From IMG/VR virus record IMGVR_UViG_3300030117_004241, positions 1 to 23,247 of that record: 23,247 nt of DNA. One strand, written 5' to 3'. This document shows, one piece after another, positions 17,692-22,808 of the stretch; positions within the stretch are counted from its first letter, which is position 1; the number at the start of each line of letters is the position of its first letter. Below the pieces are notes generated by a model. It was not told the origin of the DNA, made no database searches, and saw only the letters and a program-made list of their open reading frames with translations. This stretch comes from a virus. The position numbers and the translations under genes are program-made.

Positions 17692-19008
17692 TTATCCTAA
17701 TATCTGATACTCCTGGTCTGCTTGTCTAGGTAGCTTCTTCATCTTACTATTCTGTCTATCTCTAATAGCTAGGGCCAGATACCTCATAGCATCGGCCGGG
17801 TGAGAAGACCAATCGTGCAAGGGTCTATCCTTAAAGCACTTATTCTTCTCGTCAAAATCTTTACGGTACTGTCTTAAAGCTTCTACAAGGTGAGCACATT
17901 TGTCCTCGTCAAAGTAACACCTAGGTAATATGGTTCTTACGGCTTCAATCCCGTCTTCAATTCTAAGGTTAGGAATGACACGGAACTTGATTCCTAAATC
18001 TCGGGCAGATTCTAAACGAGACCTCCCAGTTGACATCTCCCTAACTTTTATATCGTGCGGTGCTATATGTTCCCCATAAACGTAGTCCTTTTCTCTCAAT
18101 GTCTTAATATAGTGAGCTAGGCCTTCCCCTTGATTTTCATAGTAATCGATAAGCCTGATCTCAGAACCGACAGTTTGATAAAAGATAATACTAGTAGAAT
18201 CTCCCATACCTAAGTCCCAGGCGGTATGCACGTCCAATAGCGGATCGTACGGTACCTTAACAATTCGCTTATCGGCCAGAGCTTTTGCCATTGGGTTACC
18301 ATAGTACGACCCGACTAAAGGAGCGTCGAATGAGCAATAGAACTCTTGCTGGATCATCTCCTCAGGCATTCCAGCGTCGCGTTCATCGTCAATTGCCTCT
18401 TGGGTCACAGCCCGTGTATCGTCGATCGACAGACTCTGACTAAACCATTTCTCATTTTTACGTCCCATACTATACAGTTCATACCCGTGATTACGGCCCC
18501 TAGCTGTATAGATAAACACAGCCCAACCTTCATTTTCTGCAAGGATAGGTCTGATATAATCCCAGGCCCGTGGGTCTTGGACCGAGTACTCTGAAAAGAT
18601 TACACCTACTGGATTGGCTCCGATCAGTCTGTCAACGTTATCTGTACCGACAACCTGATAGATTGAACCGTTCTTCAAGGTTAATCTCATTTCAGTATTA
18701 TTTTTTGCTGCTACTAATTCTTCTGGAAAGTGGTCAATGAACTTACGACCGTCCCTGGTCATACCGTCCCAAGCTATTTTTCGTCCTTGGTTATAGGTAG
18801 GGAAGAGATGCCAGTATAGTCCTGGACGCTTTAACGCGCATACTGCACACCAGTTAATTGAACATAAATCCTTGCCAGCACGACGGTGCCATACTGCTAC
18901 AGCCCGTTTGCCACCTTTCTCTAAGAACTTCCAAAGTGGAAGTTGATAGTCTCTTGGTTTCCAGTTATGTGGTATTCTGATCTTCAAAATCGTCTGAGAA
19001 TTTGACAA
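17692..19008 (-). CDS. terL: Terminase large subunit
   Basis: 438 aa. It pumps phage DNA into the procapsid and cuts it. The ATPase domain has a Walker A-like HRRAGKD (residues 41-47), Walker B VIFSEY (136-141; Glu140 catalytic) and the coupling motif YTARGRN (167-173). The RNase H-like nuclease domain carries acidic residues in AWDLGMGDST (Asp265) and HPADAMRY (Asp406). The 44-base overlap with terS is unusually long. The first codon is TTG at 19008 without well-placed SD (GAGG abuts it); a TTG at 18987, giving MKIRIPHNWKPRDYQ, better matches where homologues begin. The start is therefore uncertain, the identity is not. Confidence 0.95.
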   Translation of the reverse strand: MSNSQTILKIRIPHNWKPRDYQLPLWKFLEKGGKRAVAVWHRRAGKDLCSINWCAVCALKRPGLYWHLFPTYNQGRKIAWDGMTRDGRKFIDHFPEELVAAKNNTEMRLTLKNGSIYQVVGTDNVDRLIGANPVGVIFSEYSVQDPRAWDYIRPILAENEGWAVFIYTARGRNHGYELYSMGRKNEKWFSQSLSIDDTRAVTQEAIDDERDAGMPEEMIQQEFYCSFDAPLVGSYYGNPMAKALADKRIVKVPYDPLLDVHTAWDLGMGDSTSIIFYQTVGSEIRLIDYYENQGEGLAHYIKTLREKDYVYGEHIAPHDIKVREMSTGRSRLESARDLGIKFRVIPNLRIEDGIEAVRTILPRCYFDEDKCAHLVEALRQYRKDFDEKNKCFKDRPLHDWSSHPADAMRYLALAIRDRQNSKMKKLPRQADQEYQILG

Positions 19009-19261
19009 CCTCGATTGTCATCTCTCCTGTTGACACTTGGTTCACGTCGACAGCTTTACGCTTCGGCGCGACGTATTGTGCTAGCTCCTTTAAACATTGA
19101 AATTTTAACTCAGAACTATTGTTCGGGTCTTTAACAATCATTGCTAAACCTTCAATAGGGTCTACGCCAAGGTCGTCTAACCGATCTTGGATTTCCTGAG
19201 TCCTCTTGTTCTTTGACCCTGCTGGTCTACCAGCTCCAGGTCTTTTGCCACCATTTGCCAT
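18965..19261 (-). CDS. terS: Terminase small subunit
   Basis: 98 aa. The N-terminus GGKRPGAGRPAGSKNKRTQEI is the Gly/Arg/Pro 'GRP-x-GS-x-N-K' start characteristic of small terminases of this type, which recognise the packaging site and stimulate the large subunit. A central helix (SELKFQCLKELAQYVAPKRKA) would support oligomerisation. It is the first gene of the minus-strand virion operon and overlaps terL. No Shine-Dalgarno sequence precedes the ATG; upstream bases are AT-rich and contain a -10-like TATAAA, so the message could begin at the ATG itself. Confidence 0.88.
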   Translation of the reverse strand: MANGGKRPGAGRPAGSKNKRTQEIQDRLDDLGVDPIEGLAMIVKDPNNSSELKFQCLKELAQYVAPKRKAVDVNQVSTGEMTIEVVKFSDDFEDQNTT

Positions 19262-19268
19262 ATGAGTA

Positions 19269-19298
19269 TTTATAACACTTATTTCGGAATTTGTACAA
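19269..19298 (-). promoter_or_regulatory. Candidate leaderless promoter of terS
   Basis: On the minus strand TTGTAC (19298-19293) and TATAAA (19274-19269) are separated by 18 bases. Seven bases lie between the TATAAA and the terS ATG, so transcription would begin at or next to the A of ATG. The -35 match is weak. It overlaps an 8-bp palindrome TTGTACAA. Confidence 0.45.
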
Positions 19299-19326
19299 TT
19301 ATTTTACGGATTTTGTCAGAAGTCAA
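19298..19326 (-). promoter_or_regulatory. Second candidate promoter for the virion operon
   Basis: On the minus strand TTGACT (19326-19321) and AATAAT (19303-19298) are 17 bases apart, a good sigma-70-like match. It would give a leader of roughly 30 nt upstream of terS. It overlaps the leaderless candidate, and only transcript mapping can tell which is used. Confidence 0.4.
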
Positions 19327-19434
19327 AAAGATCCCCTCCCCAAATTCGCGGTTGGTAAGAGGATTAATAAAAATCCATAAAATGCCCCCCGGGGCCCTTT
19401 AGGTTAAAACATAAAAAATTAGGAGGATAGCATC

Positions 19435-19524
19435 ATGGTTGAAGCGATACTTAATATGTTTGCAGTAATCGGTATGATTGTTGCAATCGCTACAGCTCTA
19501 TTGTTTATTAACGATAGATATTAA
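19435..19524 (+). CDS. Small single-span membrane peptide
   Basis: 29 aa (MVEAILNMFAVIGMIVAIAT, then ALLFINDRY), preceded by AGGAGG eight bases upstream of the ATG. Residues about 5-24 form a single hydrophobic helix, with acidic N-terminal and charged C-terminal ends, so it is probably inserted in the inner membrane. It is the first plus-strand gene after the divergent region. Similar tiny membrane peptides in phages act as superinfection or host-function inhibitors or holin partners; nothing here decides. The strong SD and immediate follow-on gene argue that it is real. Confidence 0.65.
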   Translation: MVEAILNMFAVIGMIVAIATALLFINDRY

Positions 19525-19547
19525 TCAATAACAAATAGGAGTACATC

Positions 19548-19700
19548 ATGTGGAAGATAATAACTGACACTGGTTACGTAGTCCGAGTGCGTGAACGCTT
19601 GGCACTATACCAGATACAGTCTGTCTTACGTGATTGGAAAGTCTACATTGAGCGTATTGATGAAGACAAGAAGATCATGTTCGTACGACATTACATTTAA
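19548..19700 (+). CDS. Small basic protein, unknown
   Basis: 50 aa (MWKIITDTGYVVRVRERLAL, then YQIQSVLRDWKVYIERIDED...). AGGAG lies in good position ahead of the ATG. It is Arg/Lys-rich and beta-prone, with short alternating hydrophobic strands and no membrane segment. It follows the membrane peptide by 23 bases and is presumably in the same operon. No family recognised. Confidence 0.6.
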   Translation: MWKIITDTGYVVRVRERLALYQIQSVLRDWKVYIERIDEDKKIMFVRHYI

Positions 19701-19755
19701 TAGTACAAGTCCTCAGGGAAGAGGCCCATAGGTGAATAGCCGGGAGGAAGAAGAG

Positions 19756-19920
19756 ATGGCGGATCCTAGAAATAAACTAAGACAGGCTCTTGAGCTTTTG
19801 CATGAGAGACAACCTGATTCTAAGTATACGGTTCGCATTCGTAAGCCTAAAGAACTTACTTATGATGAAGTATACAAAGTCTATGACCTAGTTAGAGATG
19901 TTATAGACGGTCGCTGGTAA
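19756..19920 (+). CDS. Small charged protein, unknown
   Basis: 54 aa from the ATG at 19756. I prefer this start to the in-frame GTG at 19732 because GGGAGGA lies seven bases ahead of the ATG. The protein (MADPRNKLRQALELLHERQP, then KYTVRIRKPKELTYDEVYKVYDL) has a helical N-terminus, a basic strand and an acidic helix ending in DGRW. No family or motif recognised; the size and location fit an early phage accessory gene. Confidence 0.65.
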   Translation: MADPRNKLRQALELLHERQPDSKYTVRIRKPKELTYDEVYKVYDLVRDVIDGRW

Positions 19921-19979
19921 GACAATACGTTCTTATCATCTAGAATTATAAACTTTGCTGGAAAGCAGGAGGTGGTATC

Positions 19980-20096
19980 ATGATAAATGATATCAACGAG
20001 CTCATTCGTGAGCTTGTAGCTCTTGAAGAGGCTCTTACTTCGGTTAATCCCGAAGAGGAGAATGTTCTTGAGCAACTAAATAAGCTAGAGGAATAG
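19980..20096 (+). CDS. Small acidic helical peptide, unknown
   Basis: 38 aa (MINDINELIRELVALEEALT, then SVNPEEENVLEQLNKLEE). AGGAGG lies six bases upstream of ATG (GGTGGTATC spacer region). The heptad-like Leu/Ile spacing and strong negative charge suggest two short amphipathic helices that could pair as a coiled coil, possibly binding a host protein or mimicking nucleic acid charge. Its last codons form the left arm of a hairpin (20085-20118). Function unknown. Confidence 0.6.
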   Translation: MINDINELIRELVALEEALTSVNPEEENVLEQLNKLEE

Positions 20097-20118
20097 GACC
20101 TAGTAATAGGACCTCTAG
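20085..20118 (+). terminator. Hairpin at the end of the 38-aa gene
   Basis: CTAGAGG (20085-20091) pairs perfectly with CCTCTAG (20112-20118), and inside the loop CCTA/TAGG can form a second 4-bp stem around GTAA. The stretch also contains a direct repeat AATAGGACCT (20092 and 20105). No U-run follows, so it is better read as a processing or attenuation hairpin than a classical terminator. Confidence 0.4.
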
Positions 20119-20144
20119 TATAACTTATCGACGGAGATAACACT

Positions 20145-20513
20145 ATGAAACTGGCAATTTACGCTAAGTCTGGTGTTGGTTCGATCGAGATTGTTAGTGC
20201 TAGTACTCTCAGAGCTGCTGGTAGGTTGACTTTGGAGGAAACTCCTTATCAACTTATCAAGCTTTGGGAGACTATTGAGGCTGACGGAATGTCTGATAAG
20301 ACTTTGTCTATCACTTCATTCTGGAAGTACCTTGATGAGCTTAACAAACGTCATGCTGATGGTGGTATAGACGGTTACTCTGATAAGTACCGTTTAGCAC
20401 CTAAAGCTTGTCTTAAGTACTACTTTGACCTTAAAAAGTCAGAGGGTCCTAAAAGACAACGTTTGTTTGGTGGTATACACTACAAACTTGATCTAGCTAA
20501 CCCTAGCAAGTAA
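20145..20513 (+). CDS. Hypothetical phage protein, 122 aa
   Basis: 122 aa with a GGAG site nine bases ahead of the ATG. It begins with a beta-like MKLAIYAKSGVGSIEIVSAS, then helical segments (QLIKLWETIEADGMSDKTLS, SFWKYLDELNKRHADG) and a basic Tyr/Lys-rich C-terminal part (LKYYFDLKKSEGPKRQRLFG). No membrane segment, metal-binding or catalytic motif is visible. It is the largest gene of the left plus-strand cluster. The basic C-terminus may contact nucleic acid; that is inference. No family recognised. Confidence 0.75.
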   Translation: MKLAIYAKSGVGSIEIVSASTLRAAGRLTLEETPYQLIKLWETIEADGMSDKTLSITSFWKYLDELNKRHADGGIDGYSDKYRLAPKACLKYYFDLKKSEGPKRQRLFGGIHYKLDLANPSK

Positions 20514-20561
20514 GGATGATAAACCGGGACATGGACGTCCCACCAACAAAAGGAGATGACT

Positions 20562-20738
20562 ATGGCGAAAGTAGTTATTACTTTTAAGAGTACTTGTACC
20601 TTAGAAGTACCTGATAGCGCTGAGTCTCTACGTAAGTTGGGTGATGCGACTATCTTAGATATATGTGAAGAGTACCACGATCTAAGTTGTCACATCGCTG
20701 AGGAAACTTATGCAGATGACATACAAATAGAAGACTAA
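20562..20738 (+). CDS. Small acidic protein with two Cys, unknown
   Basis: 58 aa. Two in-frame ATGs exist; the second (20562) is preferred because AGGAG ends six bases before it, while the first (20556) directly abuts it. The sequence starts MAKVVITFKSTCTLEVPDSA with alternating hydrophobics (beta hairpin), continues with a helix ending ILDICEEYHDLSCHIAEETY and a very acidic tail. Cys and His (C-x-x-x-x-x-x-x-x-x-C-H) do not match a known finger. A small hairpin GGGAC/GTCCC (20526-20541) lies just upstream of the SD. Confidence 0.65.
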   Translation: MAKVVITFKSTCTLEVPDSAESLRKLGDATILDICEEYHDLSCHIAEETYADDIQIED

Positions 20739-21047
20739 TACAATATTATGAGGTGATGCCTATGATTGTATAAGTGACAATTTGAACTTGAACTAAGAAC
20801 CCCATATTGTGGTATCTGCTATAGGCAGGCAGAGAAGGGCGCGCTTTTAGCGGTCGGGAGTTGTCGGGCCAAGATAGCAGATTCAAGGACGTCCGCGATG
20901 TGTCAAATGCGACTGGTTTAAGGTTCCTTTATCGAAAATCGTCCGTCAAGACTCTATTAGAAATCGCGCGCGGTCCCGATTAAAACTGATTTTTAATCAA
21001 TACGGATCTCCTAATATTAAATTAATTTAAAATAGGCTAAAATAGTA
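20739..21047. other. Gene-free, GC-rich structured region (candidate ncRNA or origin)
   Basis: Over 300 bases hold no plausible gene. After a mini-frame (ATG ATT GTA TAA at 20762 with GAGGTGATG ahead) comes a block that is conspicuously richer in G and C than its neighbours (about 20820-20975), including GGGCGCGC, GTCGGGAGTTGTCGGG and TCGCGCGCGG. ATCTGCTAT (20814-20822) pairs perfectly with ATAGCAGAT (20874-20882), enclosing 51 bases. TCGGGA and TCCCGA can pair across the block. A hairpin at 20978-20998 closes it. The layout suits a structured RNA, a replication origin or a protein-binding control site; no tRNA features are present. Confidence 0.5.
20978..20998 (+). other. 8-bp hairpin at the right edge of the GC-rich block
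   Basis: GATTAAAA / TTTTAATC with loop CTGAT forms a perfect 8-bp stem. It is AT-only apart from the end pair and is followed by AATACGG, not a U-tract, so termination is possible but not obvious. Confidence 0.5.
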
Positions 21048-21077
21048 GTTTATTTTCGGATAAACTCTATATATAAT
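21048..21077 (+). promoter_or_regulatory. Palindromic promoter element, copy 1
   Basis: GTTTATTTTCGGATAAAC (21048-21065) has 6-bp inverted arms GTTTAT/ATAAAC; TATAAT follows at 21072-21077, with 18 bases between GTTTAT and TATAAT. It stands about 70 bases before the 123-aa gene. AAAATA (21039-21044) upstream can pair with TATTTT (21051-21056) of the element. The near-identical copy at 22138 shares both sequence and spacing. Confidence 0.65.
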
Positions 21078-21145
21078 AAAGATAATGGAATAGGATTATT
21101 TTTAGTCCTACCCATTAAAAAGAAAGAAGAAATAGGAGGACAATT

Positions 21146-21517
21146 ATGGAAACATCTGTTAGTCTACCTACTTCCAAAGCGGTAACTAAACCGGCTGTTA
21201 AAAAAGTGGAAAAAGTATCAAAAGGTACTTCCTACACTTTTAAAAAGTTGGATAATCTTAGCGGTTATCCAAAACAAGCCTTAGTTATCATGGGTGCCTT
21301 AGAGAATGGTAAATCATACTCTTGGGCAGACCTAGAAAATATCGCTAAGAAATTAGCGGCTGATAAGAAACTTTTGGGTAAGAAATCTAAAGATAACCCA
21401 GAAGGTCTTATCAGGCAACCAGCGGAAAGAATCCTTGGATTTTACCGTAATTGGTTTCTAGGGTCAGACCCTCTTGGAAGAGGTTGTTTGGGTTGTTTAA
21501 CTGCCAAAAACAGTTAA
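21146..21517 (+). CDS. Basic small protein, strongly translated, unknown
   Basis: 123 aa. Its initiation region AGGAGGACAATTATG is identical over 15 bases to that of the major capsid gene, suggesting very high expression. The first 35 residues are a Lys/Val/Ser/Thr-rich, probably disordered basic tail (KAVTKPAVKKVEKVSKGTSY), recalling nucleic-acid-binding tails. The body (YPKQALVIMGALENGKSYSW, then ADLENIAKKLAADKKLLGKK) has helix-turn-helix or winged-helix-like spacing, and the C-terminus holds FYRNWF and a GRGCLGCL motif. A DNA- or RNA-binding role is plausible but inferred. It stands alone between the copy-1 promoter and a hairpin terminator, so it is its own transcription unit. Confidence 0.8.
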   Translation: METSVSLPTSKAVTKPAVKKVEKVSKGTSYTFKKLDNLSGYPKQALVIMGALENGKSYSWADLENIAKKLAADKKLLGKKSKDNPEGLIRQPAERILGFYRNWFLGSDPLGRGCLGCLTAKNS

Positions 21518-21527
21518 ATAATAAATG

Positions 21528-21556
21528 GGATGACCCTATCATTAGTAGGGTCATCC
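21528..21556 (+). terminator. Intrinsic terminator-like hairpin after the 123-aa gene
   Basis: GGATGACCCTA (21528-21538) and TAGGGTCATCC (21546-21556) form a perfect 11-bp stem with a 7-base loop, followed by TTAATTAA. The U-tract is interrupted, so it may be a partial terminator allowing some read-through to the next gene, which has no promoter of its own in the 23-base gap. Confidence 0.7.
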
Positions 21557-21579
21557 TTAATTAATAATAGGAGTATATT

Positions 21580-21888
21580 ATGGAAAAGTTATGGGAAACT
21601 AACCCAGGACTTCTCTATGGTAAATACAAGGATGAAAACGGCTTATCTGAGGAAGAGATAAACGATTTCGTCCAACAAGGTATTACTGTATGCTGCAATT
21701 CACAGATAACTATGGAAGAATGGTTTGATGTGGATTGTTTGGCAAAGGTAAGCGATTTGTTAATCGAAAGGTTACCAAAAGCAACGGCGGCGGAGGAAGA
21801 TTACCGAAATAATTTTCTTAACGACCACGGGTACCTTGTGGTTAAATTAGCCATAGAGGATAAATTGGGTATAAAAATAGACTGGTAA
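21580..21888 (+). CDS. Hypothetical acidic phage protein
   Basis: 102 aa, with AGGAG ahead of the ATG. It is acidic and helical (EKLWETNPGLLYGKYKDENG, then LSEEEINDFVQQGITVCCNS; later a DVDCLAKVSDLLIERLP helix and a LVVKLAIEDKLG strand). Three cysteines (CC and C) occur but not in a recognisable metal motif. No membrane segment. The gene follows the hairpin terminator of the preceding gene by 23 bases and is spaced 13 bases from the next gene. No family recognised. Confidence 0.75.
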   Translation: MEKLWETNPGLLYGKYKDENGLSEEEINDFVQQGITVCCNSQITMEEWFDVDCLAKVSDLLIERLPKATAAEEDYRNNFLNDHGYLVVKLAIEDKLGIKIDW

Positions 21889-21901
21889 CAGGAGGATAAT
21901 A

Positions 21902-22132
21902 ATGACTAGACCGGTAGTTAAAATTACCGATCTGGTAGATGATGCGGAGGTGGCATTTTGGGAAGAAATATGTAGAAAATTCCCTGATGTCACCACTGGC
22001 GACTCAGATCCTTATATGTCTACAAAGTGGACAATAAGGAACGAGGAGATGGTTAAAAATTGGTGGTGGTGGAATGCTTCAGACCAATATGACCTAGAAC
22101 TACCAGACGGAACTATAATGAAAGGAGAATAA
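21902..22132 (+). CDS. Small Trp-rich protein
   Basis: 76 aa with AGGAGG in good position. It has an acidic N-terminal half (ITDLVDDAEVAFWEEICRKF) and a notable run of four tryptophans at residues 54-57 (NWWWWN), followed by a DLELPDG turn. Such a Trp run suggests a surface for stacking or membrane-interface contact. Together with the preceding gene it looks like one transcription unit. The stop codon lies inside an inverted repeat (22125-22147). Function unknown; no family recognised. Confidence 0.75.
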   Translation: MTRPVVKITDLVDDAEVAFWEEICRKFPDVTTGDSDPYMSTKWTIRNEEMVKNWWWWNASDQYDLELPDGTIMKGE

Positions 22133-22147
22133 AATCTGTTTATTCTC
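22125..22147 (+). terminator. Inverted repeat over the stop codon of the Trp-rich gene
   Basis: GAGAATAAA (22125-22133) pairs perfectly with TTTATTCTC (22139-22147) around ATCTG. The right arm is the left half of promoter element copy 2, so this hairpin and the element's own palindrome cannot form together. It could end the upstream transcript or act as a switch. Confidence 0.5.
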
Positions 22148-22167
22148 GGATAAACTGATTATATAAT
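22138..22167 (+). promoter_or_regulatory. Palindromic promoter element, copy 2
   Basis: GTTTATTCTCGGATAAAC (22138-22155) followed by TATAAT (22162-22167), with 18 bases between GTTTAT and TATAAT exactly as in copy 1. It sits 23 bases before the ATG of the next gene. One base in the 18-bp core differs from copy 1, within the loop, leaving both arms intact. Confidence 0.65.
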
Positions 22168-22190
22168 AATATAATAAGACAGGAGAAAGT

Positions 22191-22424
22191 ATGACCATTT
22201 ATATCTATAGAGTTGACGTCTCAGAAGACGCCAATCTCGGTGATTTATGTGGATTCATCCAAAAATATGATGGTAGCATGAAGGTTATCGCAGCTATTGG
22301 TCCTGGCGGTGGAAATCCATTCGTGGAGTTTCGCTTCAGGAAACCAATGCAACTGGAAGACCTCCGTGCATTTAATTTGGAAGATGAACCACATCATGGT
22401 GCCGATGAAATAATTAACAATTAG
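22191..22424 (+). CDS. Small phage protein, unknown
   Basis: 77 aa, with AGGAG seven bases before the ATG and the copy-2 promoter just upstream, so it starts an operon of four genes. It reads MTIYIYRVDVSEDANLGDLC, then a GPGGGNPFVEFRF strand-turn-strand and a helix (MQLEDLRAFNLED). The alternation of strands and helices fits a small alpha/beta fold of ferredoxin-like type. No catalytic or metal motif seen. Function unknown. Confidence 0.75.
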   Translation: MTIYIYRVDVSEDANLGDLCGFIQKYDGSMKVIAAIGPGGGNPFVEFRFRKPMQLEDLRAFNLEDEPHHGADEIINN

Positions 22425-22432
22425 GAGGACAA

Positions 22433-22600
22433 ATGAAAGTAACAGAAGAAGCCGATTTAGTATATCGGTGGAAGAGGTCTCATAACACCCTACTTATAAT
22501 TAATAAGTTGGTTAGTGAGTTATTCTGGGACCGCCAACGTTTAACTGATGGTGGTAAAGAGGTTCTAGATAAAATAGGAAAATTATTAGATAACAATTAG
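22433..22600 (+). CDS. Small helical protein, unknown
   Basis: 55 aa from the ATG at 22433. AGGAGG overlaps the TAG stop of the preceding gene (TTAGGAGGACAAATG), implying coupling. The sequence (MKVTEEADLVYRWKRSHNTL, then LIINKLVSELFWDRQRLTDG, ending LDKIGKLLDNN) is almost entirely amphipathic helix and mildly basic. Probably an early phage effector; no family recognised. Confidence 0.7.
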   Translation: MKVTEEADLVYRWKRSHNTLLIINKLVSELFWDRQRLTDGGKEVLDKIGKLLDNN

Positions 22601-22610
22601 GAGGACAAGT

Positions 22611-22808
22611 GTGAAAGCTGTTCAGAAAATACAACCGAAGATATGTTTATCTGAGGAAAAACTGGGCTTTGAGCATGAAGGTATTTGGATCATTGATCCA
22701 ACAGTGTCTGAATGCTCTAGGTTTAGAGTTAACAACCCTTGTAAATACTATGGTATTACCAAGGAACAACTGGCGGAAATAATAGAATTTAACAAGCTGG
22801 AGGGCTAA
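22611..22808 (+). CDS. Small protein with GTG start, unknown
   Basis: 65 aa. GTG at 22611 is preferred: AGGAGG (overlapping the TAG stop of the previous gene) lies six bases ahead. The sequence includes GIWIIDPTVSECSRFRVNNP and a C-terminal helix (TKEQLAEIIEFNKLEG). Its stop overlaps the next ATG by one base (TAATG). Three cysteines, no recognisable metal motif. Function unknown. Confidence 0.7.
   Translation: MKAVQKIQPKICLSEEKLGFEHEGIWIIDPTVSECSRFRVNNPCKYYGITKEQLAEIIEFNKLEG

Larger units (their letters stand above)
19262..19434. other. Divergent control region between virion and small-gene operons
   Basis: 173 bases without a gene, between the divergent terS (minus) and the 29-aa gene (plus). 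It holds the two minus-strand promoter candidates described separately and a GC-only block GCCCCCCGGGGC (19384-19395, able to form a GCCC/GGGC hairpin) that stands out in AT-rich surroundings. On the minus strand the block is followed by ATTTTAT, so it may end transcripts arriving from the right. No clear plus-strand promoter is visible; TTGGTA/CATAAA (19352/19376, 18-bp spacing) is a weak possibility. Confidence 0.55.

Noticed and set aside
19331-19383. Plus-strand sigma-70 promoter TTGGTA/TAAAAT before the 29-aa gene
   Set aside because: The spacing for TAAAAT is 20 bases and the matches are weak; the 18-base alternative CATAAA is also poor, so no separate promoter is claimed.
19881-20143. 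Minus-strand frames of 64-65 codons opposite the 38-aa and 54-aa genes
   Set aside because: Ser-rich, low-complexity translations with no SD, and antisense to small genes that have good ribosome binding sites.
20739-21047. Attachment site or tRNA remnant in the GC-rich block
   Set aside because: No T-loop GTTCRAAYCC, acceptor stem or integrase gene nearby; nothing supports an att core.
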